Part shown: positions 33,726-42,213 of the stretch, one piece after another
How positions within the stretch are numbered: the stretch's first letter is position 1
How the letters are laid out: each line of letters opens with the position of its first letter
NCBI RefSeq assembly: GCF_027497235.1
Contig: NZ_CP114902.1
Location: forward strand, 372,001-436,000
Length of the DNA: 64,000 bases
DNA from: Micromonospora sp. WMMD1128
GTDB lineage: Bacteria; Actinomycetota; Actinomycetes; Mycobacteriales; Micromonosporaceae
Direction of reading: 5' to 3'
The notes under the pieces: model-generated
The model's database searches: none
What the model was told of the DNA's origin: nothing
The model's input: only the letters and a program-made list of their open reading frames with translations
Position numbers and translations under genes: made by a program

Positions 33726-34637
33726 ATGCGGGCGCGACGTGGCAGGCTGAGCCGGATGTCCAACTTCCGCCGTCCGCGCGCCGCGCGGTTCACGCCCCGC
33801 GTCCACCGATGGCGTGCCGTCGCCGTGGTCTGCGCGTTTCTCGCCACCGCGGCGGTCGGCGTCGGCGTGGCGTTGCGACTTCCGCCGGCCGGCGCGGACG
33901 AGCTGGTCACCGACGGGTTCGCGGCGCAGCCCCCGGGCCCTGCGCAGCCGTCGGGCCCTGCGCAGCCCTCGGGCCCGGCGGTGCCGTCGGCGAGCGTCCC
34001 GCCGTCGCCGAGCCCGCCGGCCGGGCCGGTGCTGGCGCTGCCCGGTCCGGTGCCCTCCCACGGCAGGGGCAGTTTCGGGTACGACGCCCGGGCCGGCGAC
34101 GTGCTCGGTCGGGCCGGGGCGGTCCGCCGCTTCCGGGTGGCGGTGGAGAACGGTTCCGGTGAGCAAGCGGTTGCCTTCGGCGACGCGGTGCAACGGGCTC
34201 TGGCCGGTCCGGGGAGCTGGGTGGACGGCGGCCGGCTGCGGTTGCGGCGGGTCGCGCCGGGCGGCCGGTACGACTTCACGATCTATCTGGCCACCCGGGA
34301 CACCGCCGGCCGGCTGTGCGGGGCGGGCGGGATCGACATCCGTAAGGGCGGCGTGCCGTACACGTCGTGCCGGCTGCCCGGCAAGGTGGTGATCAACCTG
34401 GACCGGTGGCGGACCTCCGCGCCGCACCTGGTCGCGGCCGGAATGCCGCTCGACGCCTACCGGCTCTACGTGATCAACCACGAGGTGGGGCATCAGCTCG
34501 GGCACCACCACGAGGGGTGCCCGGGTGCGGGTCGGGCCGCGCCGGTGATGCAGCAGCAGACCCTGTTCCTCGACGGATGCCGGCCGAACCCGTGGCCGTA
34601 CCTGCACGGGAAGCGGTACACCGGACCGTCGTTGTGA
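33726..34637 (+). CDS. DUF3152 secreted metzincin-like protein 1
   Basis: 303 residues from ATG 33726 (GGAG upstream; an alternative ATG at 33756 lacks a good site). Basic N-terminus and a membrane/signal segment at about 30-55, then a Pro/Ser-rich linker with PAQPSG units, then the DUF3152 domain. It contains HEVGHQLGHHH starting near residue 252, an exact HExxHxxGxxH zinc signature, followed by APVMQQQT as a plausible Met-turn, and Cys pairs near CRLPG and CPG/CRP. Likely an exported metallopeptidase-like protein; activity is unproven. DUF3152 sits beside moeZ in mycobacteria as well. Confidence 0.87.
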   Translation: MRARRGRLSRMSNFRRPRAARFTPRVHRWRAVAVVCAFLATAAVGVGVALRLPPAGADELVTDGFAAQPPGPAQPSGPAQPSGPAVPSASVPPSPSPPAGPVLALPGPVPSHGRGSFGYDARAGDVLGRAGAVRRFRVAVENGSGEQAVAFGDAVQRALAGPGSWVDGGRLRLRRVAPGGRYDFTIYLATRDTAGRLCGAGGIDIRKGGVPYTSCRLPGKVVINLDRWRTSAPHLVAAGMPLDAYRLYVINHEVGHQLGHHHEGCPGAGRAAPVMQQQTLFLDGCRPNPWPYLHGKRYTGPSL

Positions 34638-34701
34638 AGGTTATTCGCGGCTTGGGCGGCAAAAGCAGCTAAATGCCCGAATTGCGTGGCACGCTGAGGT
34701 C

Positions 34702-35493
34702 ATGACGTACGTTCCGCCGGAACGCCCCGGGCTGCGCCGGATGCGCCGCCGCCGCCGACGGTCGGTGCTGCTGCTGGCGATGCTGCTCGCGGCCGGCGGC
34801 GGCGCGGCGGGAATCACCCGGCTGAGCGAGCCGGCGCGGTCCGCGCGGGTCCCGCTCGCCGCCGAGCCCACCCTGATGCCGGACGCCGACACCGACCACC
34901 GGCCGACGCCGACCGGCTATCCCACCGCCGGCCCCGGCACCTTCGCGGTGGCCCAGGGACGATCGGCGGTACGCGGCGACGACGGCCCGCTGCGCCGCTA
35001 CCGGGTCGAGGTCGAGCGGGGTACGGGGCAGGACGCGGACGGGTTCGCCGCCACCGTCGACTCGGTGCTCGGCGACCCGCGCAGCTGGATCGCCTCCGGG
35101 CAACTGCGGGTGCAACGGGTGCCCGAGGCCGCCGCCGCCGACTTCACCATCTATCTGGCCACCCCGGTCACCTCCGAGCGGATGTGCGCCGAGGGCGGCC
35201 TGCACACCGAGCGGTACACCTCGTGCCGCCTGCCCGGGCGGGTCGTGCTCAACCTGGCGCGCTGGATGACCGCGGTGCCCGACTACGGCGCCCCGCTCGA
35301 CGTCTACCGGACGTACGTGATCAACCACGAGGTCGGGCACGAGTTCGGCGAGCTGCACCAGGCGTGCCCCGCACCCGGCCTCCCCGCCCCGGTGATGCAG
35401 CAGCAGACGTACGGGCTGGACGGCTGCGTGCCGAACGCCTGGCCGTACGTCGACGGGGTCCGCTACTCCGGCGAGCCGACCGACGGCGTCTGA
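34702..35493 (+). CDS. DUF3152 secreted metzincin-like protein 2
   Basis: 263 residues. Same architecture as its upstream neighbour: Arg-rich N-terminus, one hydrophobic segment (about 16-36), then DUF3152 with HEVGHEFGELH near 209, followed by APVMQQQT and conserved cysteines. A tandem paralog of the preceding gene (shared FTIYLATP/R..G..C..GG.....YTSCRLPG.VV.NL.RW core) with a 64-bp gap. The two may cleave different substrates or be redundant. Confidence 0.88.
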   Translation: MTYVPPERPGLRRMRRRRRRSVLLLAMLLAAGGGAAGITRLSEPARSARVPLAAEPTLMPDADTDHRPTPTGYPTAGPGTFAVAQGRSAVRGDDGPLRRYRVEVERGTGQDADGFAATVDSVLGDPRSWIASGQLRVQRVPEAAAADFTIYLATPVTSERMCAEGGLHTERYTSCRLPGRVVLNLARWMTAVPDYGAPLDVYRTYVINHEVGHEFGELHQACPAPGLPAPVMQQQTYGLDGCVPNAWPYVDGVRYSGEPTDGV

Positions 35494-35601
35494 CGTTATT
35501 CCCGGTCCCGCAGTTCGGGCCGGGTGTCCCTCGTCATGGCCGATCCCCGCCTTCGCGAGCGACAATGGCGCGGTCCCACCGCCGATCCCGGGGAGTTCAC
35601 C

Positions 35602-36783
35602 GTGTCGTTGCCCCCGCTCGTCGAACCCGCCGCCGAGCTGACCGTAGACGAGATCCGCCGCTACTCGCGCCACCTGATCATCCCCGACGTCGGGGTGGAG
35701 GGGCAGAAGCGGCTGAAGAACGCCCGGGTGCTCTGTGTCGGCGCCGGCGGTCTCGGCTCGCCCGCCCTGATGTACCTCGCCGCCGCCGGTGTCGGCACGC
35801 TCGGCATCATCGACTTCGACACCGTCGACGAGTCCAACCTCCAGCGCCAGATCATCCACGGCGTCTCCGACATCGGCCGGTCCAAGGCCGAGTCCGCCGC
35901 CGCCTCGATCCGCGAGATCAACCCGCTGGTCCAGGTGGAGATCCACAACACGGCGCTGGACCGGGAGAACGTCAAGGACATCTTCTCCGGGTACGACCTG
36001 ATCGTCGACGGCACCGACAACTTCGCCACCCGCTACATGGTCAACGACGCGGCCGTGCTGCTCGGCAAGCCGTACGTCTGGGGTTCGATCTACCGCTTCG
36101 ACGGCCAGGCGTCGGTCTTCTGGGCCGAGCACGGCCCCTGCTACCGCTGCCTCTACCCGGAGCCGCCGCCGCCCGGCATGGTCCCGTCCTGCGCCGAGGG
36201 CGGCGTGCTCGGCGTGCTCTGCGCCTCCATCGGCTCGATCCAGGTCAACGAGGCGATCAAGCTGCTCGCCGGCATCGGCGAGCCGCTCGTCGGCCGGCTG
36301 ATGGTGTACGACGCCCTGGAGATGAGCTACCGCAAGATCAAGGTTCGGAAGGACCCGAACTGCGCGCTCTGCGGCGAGAACCCCACGGTCACCGACCTGC
36401 TGGAGGACTACGAGGACTTCTGCGGCGCGGTCTCCGAGGAGGCGCAGGAGGCGGTGGTCGACTCCACCATCACCGCGCTTGAGCTCAAGGAGTGGCAGGA
36501 CGCCGGCAAGGACATCTTCCTGGTCGACGTGCGCGAGCCGGCCGAGTACGAGATCGTCCGGATCCCCGGCTCGACGCTGATCCCCAAGGGGGAGATCATC
36601 TCGGGCGAGGCGCTGGCGAAGCTCCCGCAGGACCGGCAGATCGTGCTGCACTGCAAGTCCGGCGTCCGGTCGGCCGAGGCGCTCGCCGCGCTGAAGGCGG
36701 CCGGGTTCAAGGACTCGGTGCACGTGCAGGGCGGCGTGCTCTCCTGGATCAAGCAGATCGACCCGTCGCTGCCCGCGTACTGA
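35602..36783 (+). CDS. moeZ: MoeZ-type adenylyltransferase/sulfurtransferase
   Basis: 393 residues from GTG 35602 (GGGGAG six bases before); this matches the usual MoeZ length better than the upstream ATG at 35524. N-terminal ThiF/MoeB domain: GAGGLGSPALMYLAAAGVG nucleotide loop, RQIIH arginine finger, CYRC (about 180) and CALC (about 254) zinc ligands, catalytic C near 206 in LGVLCASIG. C-terminal rhodanese domain (about 295-393) with active-site loop HCKSGVRSAEA. Activates and sulfurates ubiquitin-like sulfur carriers (MoaD, CysO, ThiS types). A clear terminator follows. Confidence 0.95.
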   Translation: MSLPPLVEPAAELTVDEIRRYSRHLIIPDVGVEGQKRLKNARVLCVGAGGLGSPALMYLAAAGVGTLGIIDFDTVDESNLQRQIIHGVSDIGRSKAESAAASIREINPLVQVEIHNTALDRENVKDIFSGYDLIVDGTDNFATRYMVNDAAVLLGKPYVWGSIYRFDGQASVFWAEHGPCYRCLYPEPPPPGMVPSCAEGGVLGVLCASIGSIQVNEAIKLLAGIGEPLVGRLMVYDALEMSYRKIKVRKDPNCALCGENPTVTDLLEDYEDFCGAVSEEAQEAVVDSTITALELKEWQDAGKDIFLVDVREPAEYEIVRIPGSTLIPKGEIISGEALAKLPQDRQIVLHCKSGVRSAEALAALKAAGFKDSVHVQGGVLSWIKQIDPSLPAY

Positions 36784-36793
36784 GTCGCCCGGG

Positions 36794-36842
36794 GGCCCCA
36801 TCACTCACCGAACATTCACGTCCGTGAGTGATGGGGCTTTCG
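36794..36842 (+). terminator. Rho-independent-type terminator after moeZ
   Basis: GCCCCATCACTCAC and GTGAGTGATGGGGC form a perfect 14-bp stem with a 15-base loop, followed by TTT. The clearest intrinsic terminator in the window. Confidence 0.9.
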
Positions 36843-36933
36843 CGCCTTGTGCCCCTGACCGCCCGGCGGTTCGGCCCAAACCCTGGCCGAGCTACCGAGG
36901 CGTAACCGCGTCCGCGCAGGTAGCGTCACCGCC

Positions 36934-38148
36934 GTGGTCGATCTGGAAGCGGCGATCGGGTTCGTCGTGGCACACGGTGACACGGTGGAGCGCGCCCGCC
37001 TGTCCCGGTTGCGCACCGGCACGCCGGCGTCGCCGGACCTACTCGACGCGGCGGAGTCCGGCCAACTCCCCGGCGGCGGCTGGCCCGCCGTGCTCGACGG
37101 CGACGTCGCCTCCGTCGACGCGACCTGCTTCCGCCTGTCCGAGCTGGACGACCTCGGCGCGCTCGGCCGCCCCGCCGCCCGGCACGCGCTGGACTGGCTG
37201 GCCGCCGGCCAACTCGCCGACGGCGGCTGGGACGAGCACCTGTCGCTTGCCGGGTTCGCGCCGGAGTGGGCCACGCCCGGCGATCCCGAGGCCCGGTTCT
37301 ACCTGACCGCCGGCGCCGGCTTCTGGCTCACCGTGGCCGGGTTGGACGCCCGCGCCGCCGGCCCGCTCGACCACCGGGTCGGCGGGGCGTACGCCGGGGT
37401 GGTGCAGGCGGCGGCCCACATGCTCGCCGCGCAGCTCGGGCCGGACGGCACCTGGCCGTCGTTCCTGCCGGCCGGGTGGCTGGCCGCGGCCGTGCTGCAC
37501 CGTCAGCAGATGTTCTACGAGTCGGCGCGGATCCAGGCGGTGCTCGCCGACCGGATCCCGGAGATGTCCCCGGCCGACGTGGCCTGGCTCGCCGCCACCC
37601 TGCGCCGGGTGGAGGTGGGCGAGGAGCAGTGGCTGCTGGTGTCCGCGCGGCGGCGGCTGGCCGAGACCCAGCGCAGCGACGGTGGCTGGGACAGCGACGA
37701 CGGTCACCAGTTCGACGTGCACACGACGCTGCGGGCGATCCGGGCCTGCCGCCCGAACACGTTCGAGGCCCCGGTCTCCGGCGCGCCGTTCGTGCTGCCG
37801 AGCACCATCGCGCCGCCCGTCCTGCCGCCTGCCCTGCCGGCCCCGCGCTCCGCCCCCGACGCGCCGACGCCTCGCCCCCCGAGCCCCGCCCCCGGCCTCG
37901 GCCAACCCTCGGGTTCCGGCCTCGAGCCCTTCTCCGGTCACGTTTCCGACCTGTTCTCGGATTCCGTTCCTGACCTGTTCTCGGGTTCCGTTTCCGGCCC
38001 GGCCTCGCCTCCGATCCCGCGGGCGACAGGCACCGCCTGGACCGACCCGCCCTCGATCGACCCGCCCTCGATCGACCCGCCCTCGATCGACCCGCCCTCG
38101 ATCGACCCGCCCGAGGCATCCCCCGGAGGCCCCCTCCGAGTGGCGTAG
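36934..38148 (+). CDS. QW-repeat (prenyltransferase/squalene-cyclase-like) protein
   Basis: 404 residues from GTG. The first 275 residues are helical with QW-like motifs: PGGGWPAVLDG, LADGGWDEHL, LGPDGTWPSF, and RSDGGWDSDDGHQFDVHTT, the hallmark of alpha/alpha barrels of terpene cyclases and prenyltransferases. No DxDD cyclase motif is seen, so it may bind rather than cyclise. From about 285 on it is Pro/Ser-rich and ends in tandem SIDPP units. Downstream is an IS30 element; upstream is the moeZ terminator. Function unknown. Confidence 0.75.
   Translation: MVDLEAAIGFVVAHGDTVERARLSRLRTGTPASPDLLDAAESGQLPGGGWPAVLDGDVASVDATCFRLSELDDLGALGRPAARHALDWLAAGQLADGGWDEHLSLAGFAPEWATPGDPEARFYLTAGAGFWLTVAGLDARAAGPLDHRVGGAYAGVVQAAAHMLAAQLGPDGTWPSFLPAGWLAAAVLHRQQMFYESARIQAVLADRIPEMSPADVAWLAATLRRVEVGEEQWLLVSARRRLAETQRSDGGWDSDDGHQFDVHTTLRAIRACRPNTFEAPVSGAPFVLPSTIAPPVLPPALPAPRSAPDAPTPRPPSPAPGLGQPSGSGLEPFSGHVSDLFSDSVPDLFSGSVSGPASPPIPRATGTAWTDPPSIDPPSIDPPSIDPPSIDPPEASPGGPLRVA
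38044..38112. repeat. 15-bp in-gene tandem repeat (DPPSI units)
   Basis: GACCCGCCCTCGATC repeated four times and then partly, in frame, encoding DPPSI repeats at the C-terminal tail of the QW-repeat protein. Likely length-variable between strains. Confidence 0.9.
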
Positions 38149-38213
38149 CAAGCGATCCCGGAGTCCTCGATCCCGCATGACGGAGATCTTGGAAGTGAAG
38201 CGCCCCTCCACTT

Positions 38214-39312
38214 GGAGTCAAGGGGTGGTTGCATCGGTGCTGGTGAGGAATTTTTGGAGTTTCTCTGCGGGGGTGCGCCAGTTGAGGGTTTGGCGGGGGC
38301 GGTTGTTCATCTGGATGGCGGTGGTGTCGAGGTCGTGTTGGTTGATGGTGCGGAAGTCGAAGTGGCCTTTGGGGTAGTACTGGCGTAGCAGGCCGTTGGT
38401 GTTTTCGTTGGTGCCGCGTTGCCAGGGGCTGTGCGGGTCGCAGAAGAACACGGGGCAGTTGGTGGCCAGGGTGAACGTGGCGTGTTGGGCCATTTCGGCG
38501 CCTTGGTCCCAGGTCAGTGAGCGGCGCAGGATGGTCGGTAGTCGGCTCATGGCGGTGGTGAGTTGGCTGACGACGTGGGCGCTGACGCGGCTGTCGGGCA
38601 GGGCGACCAGGATCAGGAACCGGGTGGCGCGTTCGACCAGGGTCGCCACCGCGGAGGTGCCGTTACGGCCGATGACCAGGTCGCCTTCCCAGTGCCCGGG
38701 TACCGCCCGGTCGATGGCCTCGGCGGGACGCGCGCTGATGTTCAACCCCAGCCAGGGCCGCTGCGATCGGATCGCGGCGCCGGCGGCGGGCCGGCGCTGC
38801 CGGGTGGCGCGTCCGGACCGTAGCGCGACCTGCCGCGTCAACTCGGCCCGCAGGTTTCCCCGGGCTTGCAGGTAGATGGCCTGGTAGATGGTCTCGTGGG
38901 ACACGTGCATCTCCGGTCGGTTCGGGAAGTCGGCGCGCAGCCGCACCGCGATCTGCCGCGGCGAGTGCCGCTCGGCCAACCGGGCCAGCACGACCTCCCG
39001 TAACGGCCCAGGCCGCGCCAGACACCCCGCACGACGTCGTGGCCGCCGAGCCGCCGACACCCGCTCCGCGCGCACCGCCCGATACGCCATCTCCGGCCGA
39101 CCGTAGACGACCGCGTGGGCGTGCAACGAGTTACGCCGTACCTCCCGCGACACCGTCGACGGCTGACGACCCAACCGTCGACCGATCCCGGCCATCGACT
39201 CACCCCGAGCCAACCCGACCGCGATCTCCTCACGCTCACCCAACGACAACCGCGCAGCCATCACACCACCCCACCAAGATCACCGGAAACGATGCAACCA
39301 ACTATTGACCCC
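38214..39312. mobile_element. IS30-family insertion sequence
   Basis: About 1.1 kb. Imperfect terminal repeats of 23 bp: 38214-38236 (GGAGTCA..GGTTGCATCG) and 39290-39312, sharing 19 of 23 positions. The transposase stop lies inside the left repeat. No target duplication was identified, so the outermost bases are uncertain by a few. Confidence 0.85.
38218..39264 (-). CDS. IS30-family transposase
   Basis: 348 residues, full length for the family. N-terminal HTH: LSLGEREEIAVGLARGESMAGIGRRLGRQPSTVSREVRRN. DDE catalytic core: D in GHWEGDLVIG, D in LTWDQGAEMA and E in PWQRGTNENTNGLLRQYYPKG, the characteristic IS30 D-D-(33)E region. No frameshift or internal stop, so it may be active. Start is GTG 39264 or ATG 39261. 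Confidence 0.96.
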   Translation of the reverse strand: MMAARLSLGEREEIAVGLARGESMAGIGRRLGRQPSTVSREVRRNSLHAHAVVYGRPEMAYRAVRAERVSAARRPRRRAGCLARPGPLREVVLARLAERHSPRQIAVRLRADFPNRPEMHVSHETIYQAIYLQARGNLRAELTRQVALRSGRATRQRRPAAGAAIRSQRPWLGLNISARPAEAIDRAVPGHWEGDLVIGRNGTSAVATLVERATRFLILVALPDSRVSAHVVSQLTTAMSRLPTILRRSLTWDQGAEMAQHATFTLATNCPVFFCDPHSPWQRGTNENTNGLLRQYYPKGHFDFRTINQHDLDTTAIQMNNRPRQTLNWRTPAEKLQKFLTSTDATTP

Positions 39313-39352
39313 GCCCCAAGGGCCGTTTCCCTCCAAGATCTCCGCTGGTCGC

Positions 39353-39427
39353 GTCGATCTAGGAGTTGTGGCAGCTCCAATATCCGACAACTCCGGCATT
39401 CACTGGCACCACAAGTCCATGATCGAC
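39353..39427. repeat. 75-bp dyad element
   Basis: GTCGATCTAGGAGTTGTGG (39353-39371) and CCACAAGTCCATGATCGAC (39409-39427) are complementary except for three positions. Another short dyad (GGAGTTGT/ACAACTCC) is nested within it. A hairpin-forming intergenic repeat of a different sequence from the other families. Confidence 0.65.
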
Positions 39428-39470
39428 CGAACTGCCTAGCCCGAGCCCCTCTCTCCCGAGGGCAAGGCGG

Positions 39471-39527
39471 CGATCATGAAGTTGGCGGCGAAGTTGATCT
39501 CCTGGAGCGCTGCCAACTTCATGATCG
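39471..39527. repeat. Palindromic repeat, GATCATGAAGTT family, copy 3
   Basis: Perfect 16-bp arms (CGATCATGAAGTTGGC, complement at 39512-39527) with a 25-bp spacer. The best-conserved copy of the three in this window. Confidence 0.88.
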
Positions 39528-39593
39528 GCGGAGGGCAGGGTCGGCGGAGGGCAGGGTCGGCGGAGGGTGGGGTGGGGTGGGGTGGGGTGGGGA
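39526..39593. repeat. 16-bp tandem repeat running into a (GGGGT)n G-quadruplex-type tract
   Basis: CGGCGGAGGGCAGGGT occurs 2.6 times, then GGG followed by five GGGG runs separated by single T (39565-39593). The latter has the form expected to fold as an intramolecular G-quadruplex on the + strand. Confidence 0.85.
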
Positions 39594-39727
39594 GTTTCGG
39601 TCGATGATCGACACCAGCTCGGCGAGGTGGTGGCATTCCCGCCGGCCGGACACCGCCACTTCGCCGAGCTGGCGTCCGGCGCCCCGCCACGGCCGTCCGA
39701 GGACAACCCGGGGGCGTGCGGGACGGT

Positions 39728-40969
39728 TCAGCGCAGGTGGCCGTCGCCGGTGACGACGTATTTCGTGCTCGTCAGCTCCGGCAGGCCCATCGGGCCGCGG
39801 GCGTGCAGCTTCTGGGTGGAGATGCCGATCTCCGCGCCGAACCCGAACTCGCCGCCGTCGGTGAACCGGGTCGACGCGTTGACCATCACGGCGGCGGCGT
39901 CCACCCGGGCCGCGAACTCGCGCGCCGCCCGTTGCGAGTCGGTGACGATCGCTTCGGTGTGGCCGGTGCCGTACCTCCGGATGTGCGCGACCGCCGCGTC
40001 GAGCGAGTCGACCACGGCGACCGAGATGTCGGCGCTCAGGTATTCGGTGCCGAAGTCCTCCTCGGTCGCCGGGACCACCGCGGCGGAGTGGGCAGCCACC
40101 TCGGCGGTGCCGTGCACGGTCACCCCGGCATCGGCGAACGCGGCCAGCACCGGCGGCAGGAAGGCGTCCGCGACGGCCCGGTGGACCAGCAGCGACTCGG
40201 CGGTGTTGCAGGTGGACAGGCGTTGGGTCTTGGCGTTCAGCGTGATCGCCAGCGCCTTGTCGAGGTCGGCGGCGGCGTCCACGTACACGTGGCAGTTGCC
40301 CACCCCGGTCTCGATCACCGGCACGGTCGACTCCTCGACCACGGCGCGGATCAGCGACGCGCCGCCGCGCGGGATCAGCACGTCGACCAGGCCCCGGGCC
40401 CGCATCAGCTCCTTGACCGACTCGCGCGAGCCGGCGTCGACGAGCTGCACCGCGTCCGCCGGCAGGCCGGCCGCGGCGACCGCGTCGCGCAGCACCGTGA
40501 CCAGGGCCGCGTTGGAGTGCGCCGCCGAGGACGAACCGCGTAGCAGTGCCGCGTTGCCGGATTTCAGGCAGATGCCGGCGGCGTCGACTGTGACGTTCGG
40601 CCGGCCCTCGTAGACGATGCCGACCACCCCGAACGGCACCCGGACCTGGCGCAGCTCCAGCCCGTTCGGCAGGGTGGAGCCGCGTACCACCTCGCCGACC
40701 GGGTCGGGCAGCGCGGCCATCTCGCGCAGCGCGTCGGCGATGGCGGCCACCCGGCCCTCGTCGAGGGCGAGCCGGTCCAGCACGGCCGCGCTCAGCCCGG
40801 CGTCGCGCCCGGCCGCCAGGTCCGTCGCGTTCGCGGCCAGGATCTCCGGGGTACGCGCGACGAGCGCGTCGGCCATCGCGTGCAGCGCGGTGTCCTTGGT
40901 GGTACGGGTGGCCGCCGCCAGTGCCTCGGCCGCGTCCCGGGCCCGTCGGGCCTGCTCGACGACGCTCAT
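39728..40969 (-). CDS. proA: Gamma-glutamyl phosphate reductase
   Basis: 413 residues, normal length. NADPH-dependent reduction of gamma-glutamyl phosphate to glutamate-5-semialdehyde, the second step of proline synthesis. ALDH-superfamily fold with [28 protein letters not shown], catalytic Cys in [10 protein letters not shown] and terminal [29 protein letters not shown] precedes the ATG. Downstream of proB on the same strand; a hairpin repeat lies between the two genes. Confidence 0.97.
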   Translation of the reverse strand: MSVVEQARRARDAAEALAAATRTTKDTALHAMADALVARTPEILAANATDLAAGRDAGLSAAVLDRLALDEGRVAAIADALREMAALPDPVGEVVRGSTLPNGLELRQVRVPFGVVGIVYEGRPNVTVDAAGICLKSGNAALLRGSSSAAHSNAALVTVLRDAVAAAGLPADAVQLVDAGSRESVKELMRARGLVDVLIPRGGASLIRAVVEESTVPVIETGVGNCHVYVDAAADLDKALAITLNAKTQRLSTCNTAESLLVHRAVADAFLPPVLAAFADAGVTVHGTAEVAAHSAAVVPATEEDFGTEYLSADISVAVVDSLDAAVAHIRRYGTGHTEAIVTDSQRAAREFAARVDAAAVMVNASTRFTDGGEFGFGAEIGISTQKLHARGPMGLPELTSTKYVVTGDGHLR

Positions 40970-40992
40970 GATGCGCTCTCCTTCGCAGAGGT

Positions 40993-41046
40993 GTTAGGCG
41001 GGGGCCCTTCCTATGCAGAATGCGTTAAGAAGGGCCCCCGCCTTAC
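40993..41046. repeat. TAA-led GC hairpin repeat, copy 2 (supplies the proB stop codon)
   Basis: On the minus strand it reads GTAAGGCGGGGGCCCTT, loop CTTAACGCATTCTGCATAGG, then AAGGGCCCCCGCCTAAC. Its TAA (41045-41043) ends proB. The element lies between proB and proA and would be expected to reduce read-through into proA. Confidence 0.88.
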
Positions 41047-42152
41047 AACAGGACGAGGTCGTCGCGGTGGACTACCTCGCGTTCGTAGGCCGGGCCCAGC
41101 GCCGCGGCCAGCTCCGACGTCGAGCGGCCGAGCAGGCCGGGCAGCTCCACCGCGTCGTAGTTGACCAGGCCGCGGGCCACCGGCGCGCCGGCGGTGTCGA
41201 CCAGGTCCACCGGGTCCCCGGCGGTGAACGCGCCGTCCACGGCGGTGATGCCGGCGGGCAGCAGCGACTTGCGCCGGCCCACCACGGCCTGCACCGCGCC
41301 CGGGTCGAGGTGCAGCCGGCCGCGTGGCGCGGTGGCGTGCGCCAGCCAGAACAGCCGGGCGGCGGGACGCCGGCTGCTGGCATGGAAGAACGTGCCGACC
41401 GGATCGCCGGCAAGCGCCGGCCCGGCCAGCGGGGCGGCGGTGAGCACCACCGGGATGCCGAAGCCGGTGGCGATCCGCGCCGCCTCGACCTTGGTGACCA
41501 TGCCGCCGGTGCCCACCCCGGCCCGGCCGACCCCGCCGACGTTCACGCCGGCCAGGTCGCCCTCGCCGTGCACCTCGGTGATCCGGGTGCTGCCCGGGCG
41601 GGCCGGGTCGCCCGTCCAGAGCGCGTCCACGTCGGAGAGGAGCACCAGCAGGTCCGCGTCGACGAGCGCGGCGACGAGCGCGGCGAGTCGGTCGTTGTCG
41701 CCGAACCGGATCTCCTCGGTGGCCACCGTGTCGTTCTCGTTGACGATCGGCACCGCCCGCAGGTCGAGCAGCTTGCGTAGGGTCCGGTAGGCGTTGCGGT
41801 AGTGCGCCCGTCGGGTCACGTCGTCGACGGTGAGCAGCACCTGCCCGACGGTGCGTCCGTGCCTGGCGAACGCGGTCGCGTACCGCCCGATGAGCAGGCC
41901 CTGACCGACGCTGGCGGCGGCCTGCTGGGTGGCCAGGTCGCGCGGGCGTCGGGGCAGCCGGAGCGGGGCGAGGCCGGCGGCGATCGCGCCGGAGGAGACC
42001 AGCACCACCTCGCGCCCGGCGGCGACGAGCGCGCCGAGCGTGTCGACGAGCGCGTCGACCCGGACGTCGTCCAGGCCGCCCGCGGTGGTGGTCAGCGAGG
42101 ACGAACCGATCTTGACCACGATCCGGCGGGCCGAGGTGACTGCTTCGCGCAC
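41043..42152 (-). CDS. proB: Glutamate 5-kinase with PUA domain
   Basis: 369 residues from GTG 42152. First step of proline synthesis: ATP plus glutamate to gamma-glutamyl phosphate. Amino-acid-kinase domain: [51 protein letters not shown] and [16 protein letters not shown]-terminal PUA domain from about 280 ([25 protein letters not shown]). Feedback inhibition by proline is typical for the family. A downstream hairpin repeat begins at the stop codon. The start has only a weak ribosome site; other starts are less consistent with the family's N-terminus. Confidence 0.96.
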   Translation of the reverse strand: MREAVTSARRIVVKIGSSSLTTTAGGLDDVRVDALVDTLGALVAAGREVVLVSSGAIAAGLAPLRLPRRPRDLATQQAAASVGQGLLIGRYATAFARHGRTVGQVLLTVDDVTRRAHYRNAYRTLRKLLDLRAVPIVNENDTVATEEIRFGDNDRLAALVAALVDADLLVLLSDVDALWTGDPARPGSTRITEVHGEGDLAGVNVGGVGRAGVGTGGMVTKVEAARIATGFGIPVVLTAAPLAGPALAGDPVGTFFHASSRRPAARLFWLAHATAPRGRLHLDPGAVQAVVGRRKSLLPAGITAVDGAFTAGDPVDLVDTAGAPVARGLVNYDAVELPGLLGRSTSELAAALGPAYEREVVHRDDLVLL

Positions 42153-42213
42153 CCGACCATTCTGCGCGTCGCGGTCCGCGGGCCCGTGGTCCGTTCCCAT
42201 ATCGTGGCAGCTC

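Larger units (their letters stand above)
38181..39344. repeat. 13-bp inverted repeat outside the IS30 ends (probable interrupted hairpin)
   Basis: CGGAGATCTTGGA at 38181-38193 and its exact complement TCCAAGATCTCCG at 39332-39344 lie just outside the IS element. Removing the element would bring the arms within roughly 40 bp of each other as a hairpin. IS30-family elements favour palindromic targets. Confidence 0.6.
39313..39727. other. 415-bp gene-free stretch of palindromes and G-rich repeats
   Basis: Contains the outer arm of the interrupted hairpin, a 75-bp dyad at 39353-39427, copy 3 of the GATCATGAAGTT family, a 16-bp tandem repeat and a G4-type tract. No reading frame here has support. 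It separates the IS element from the 3' end of proA. Confidence 0.7.
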
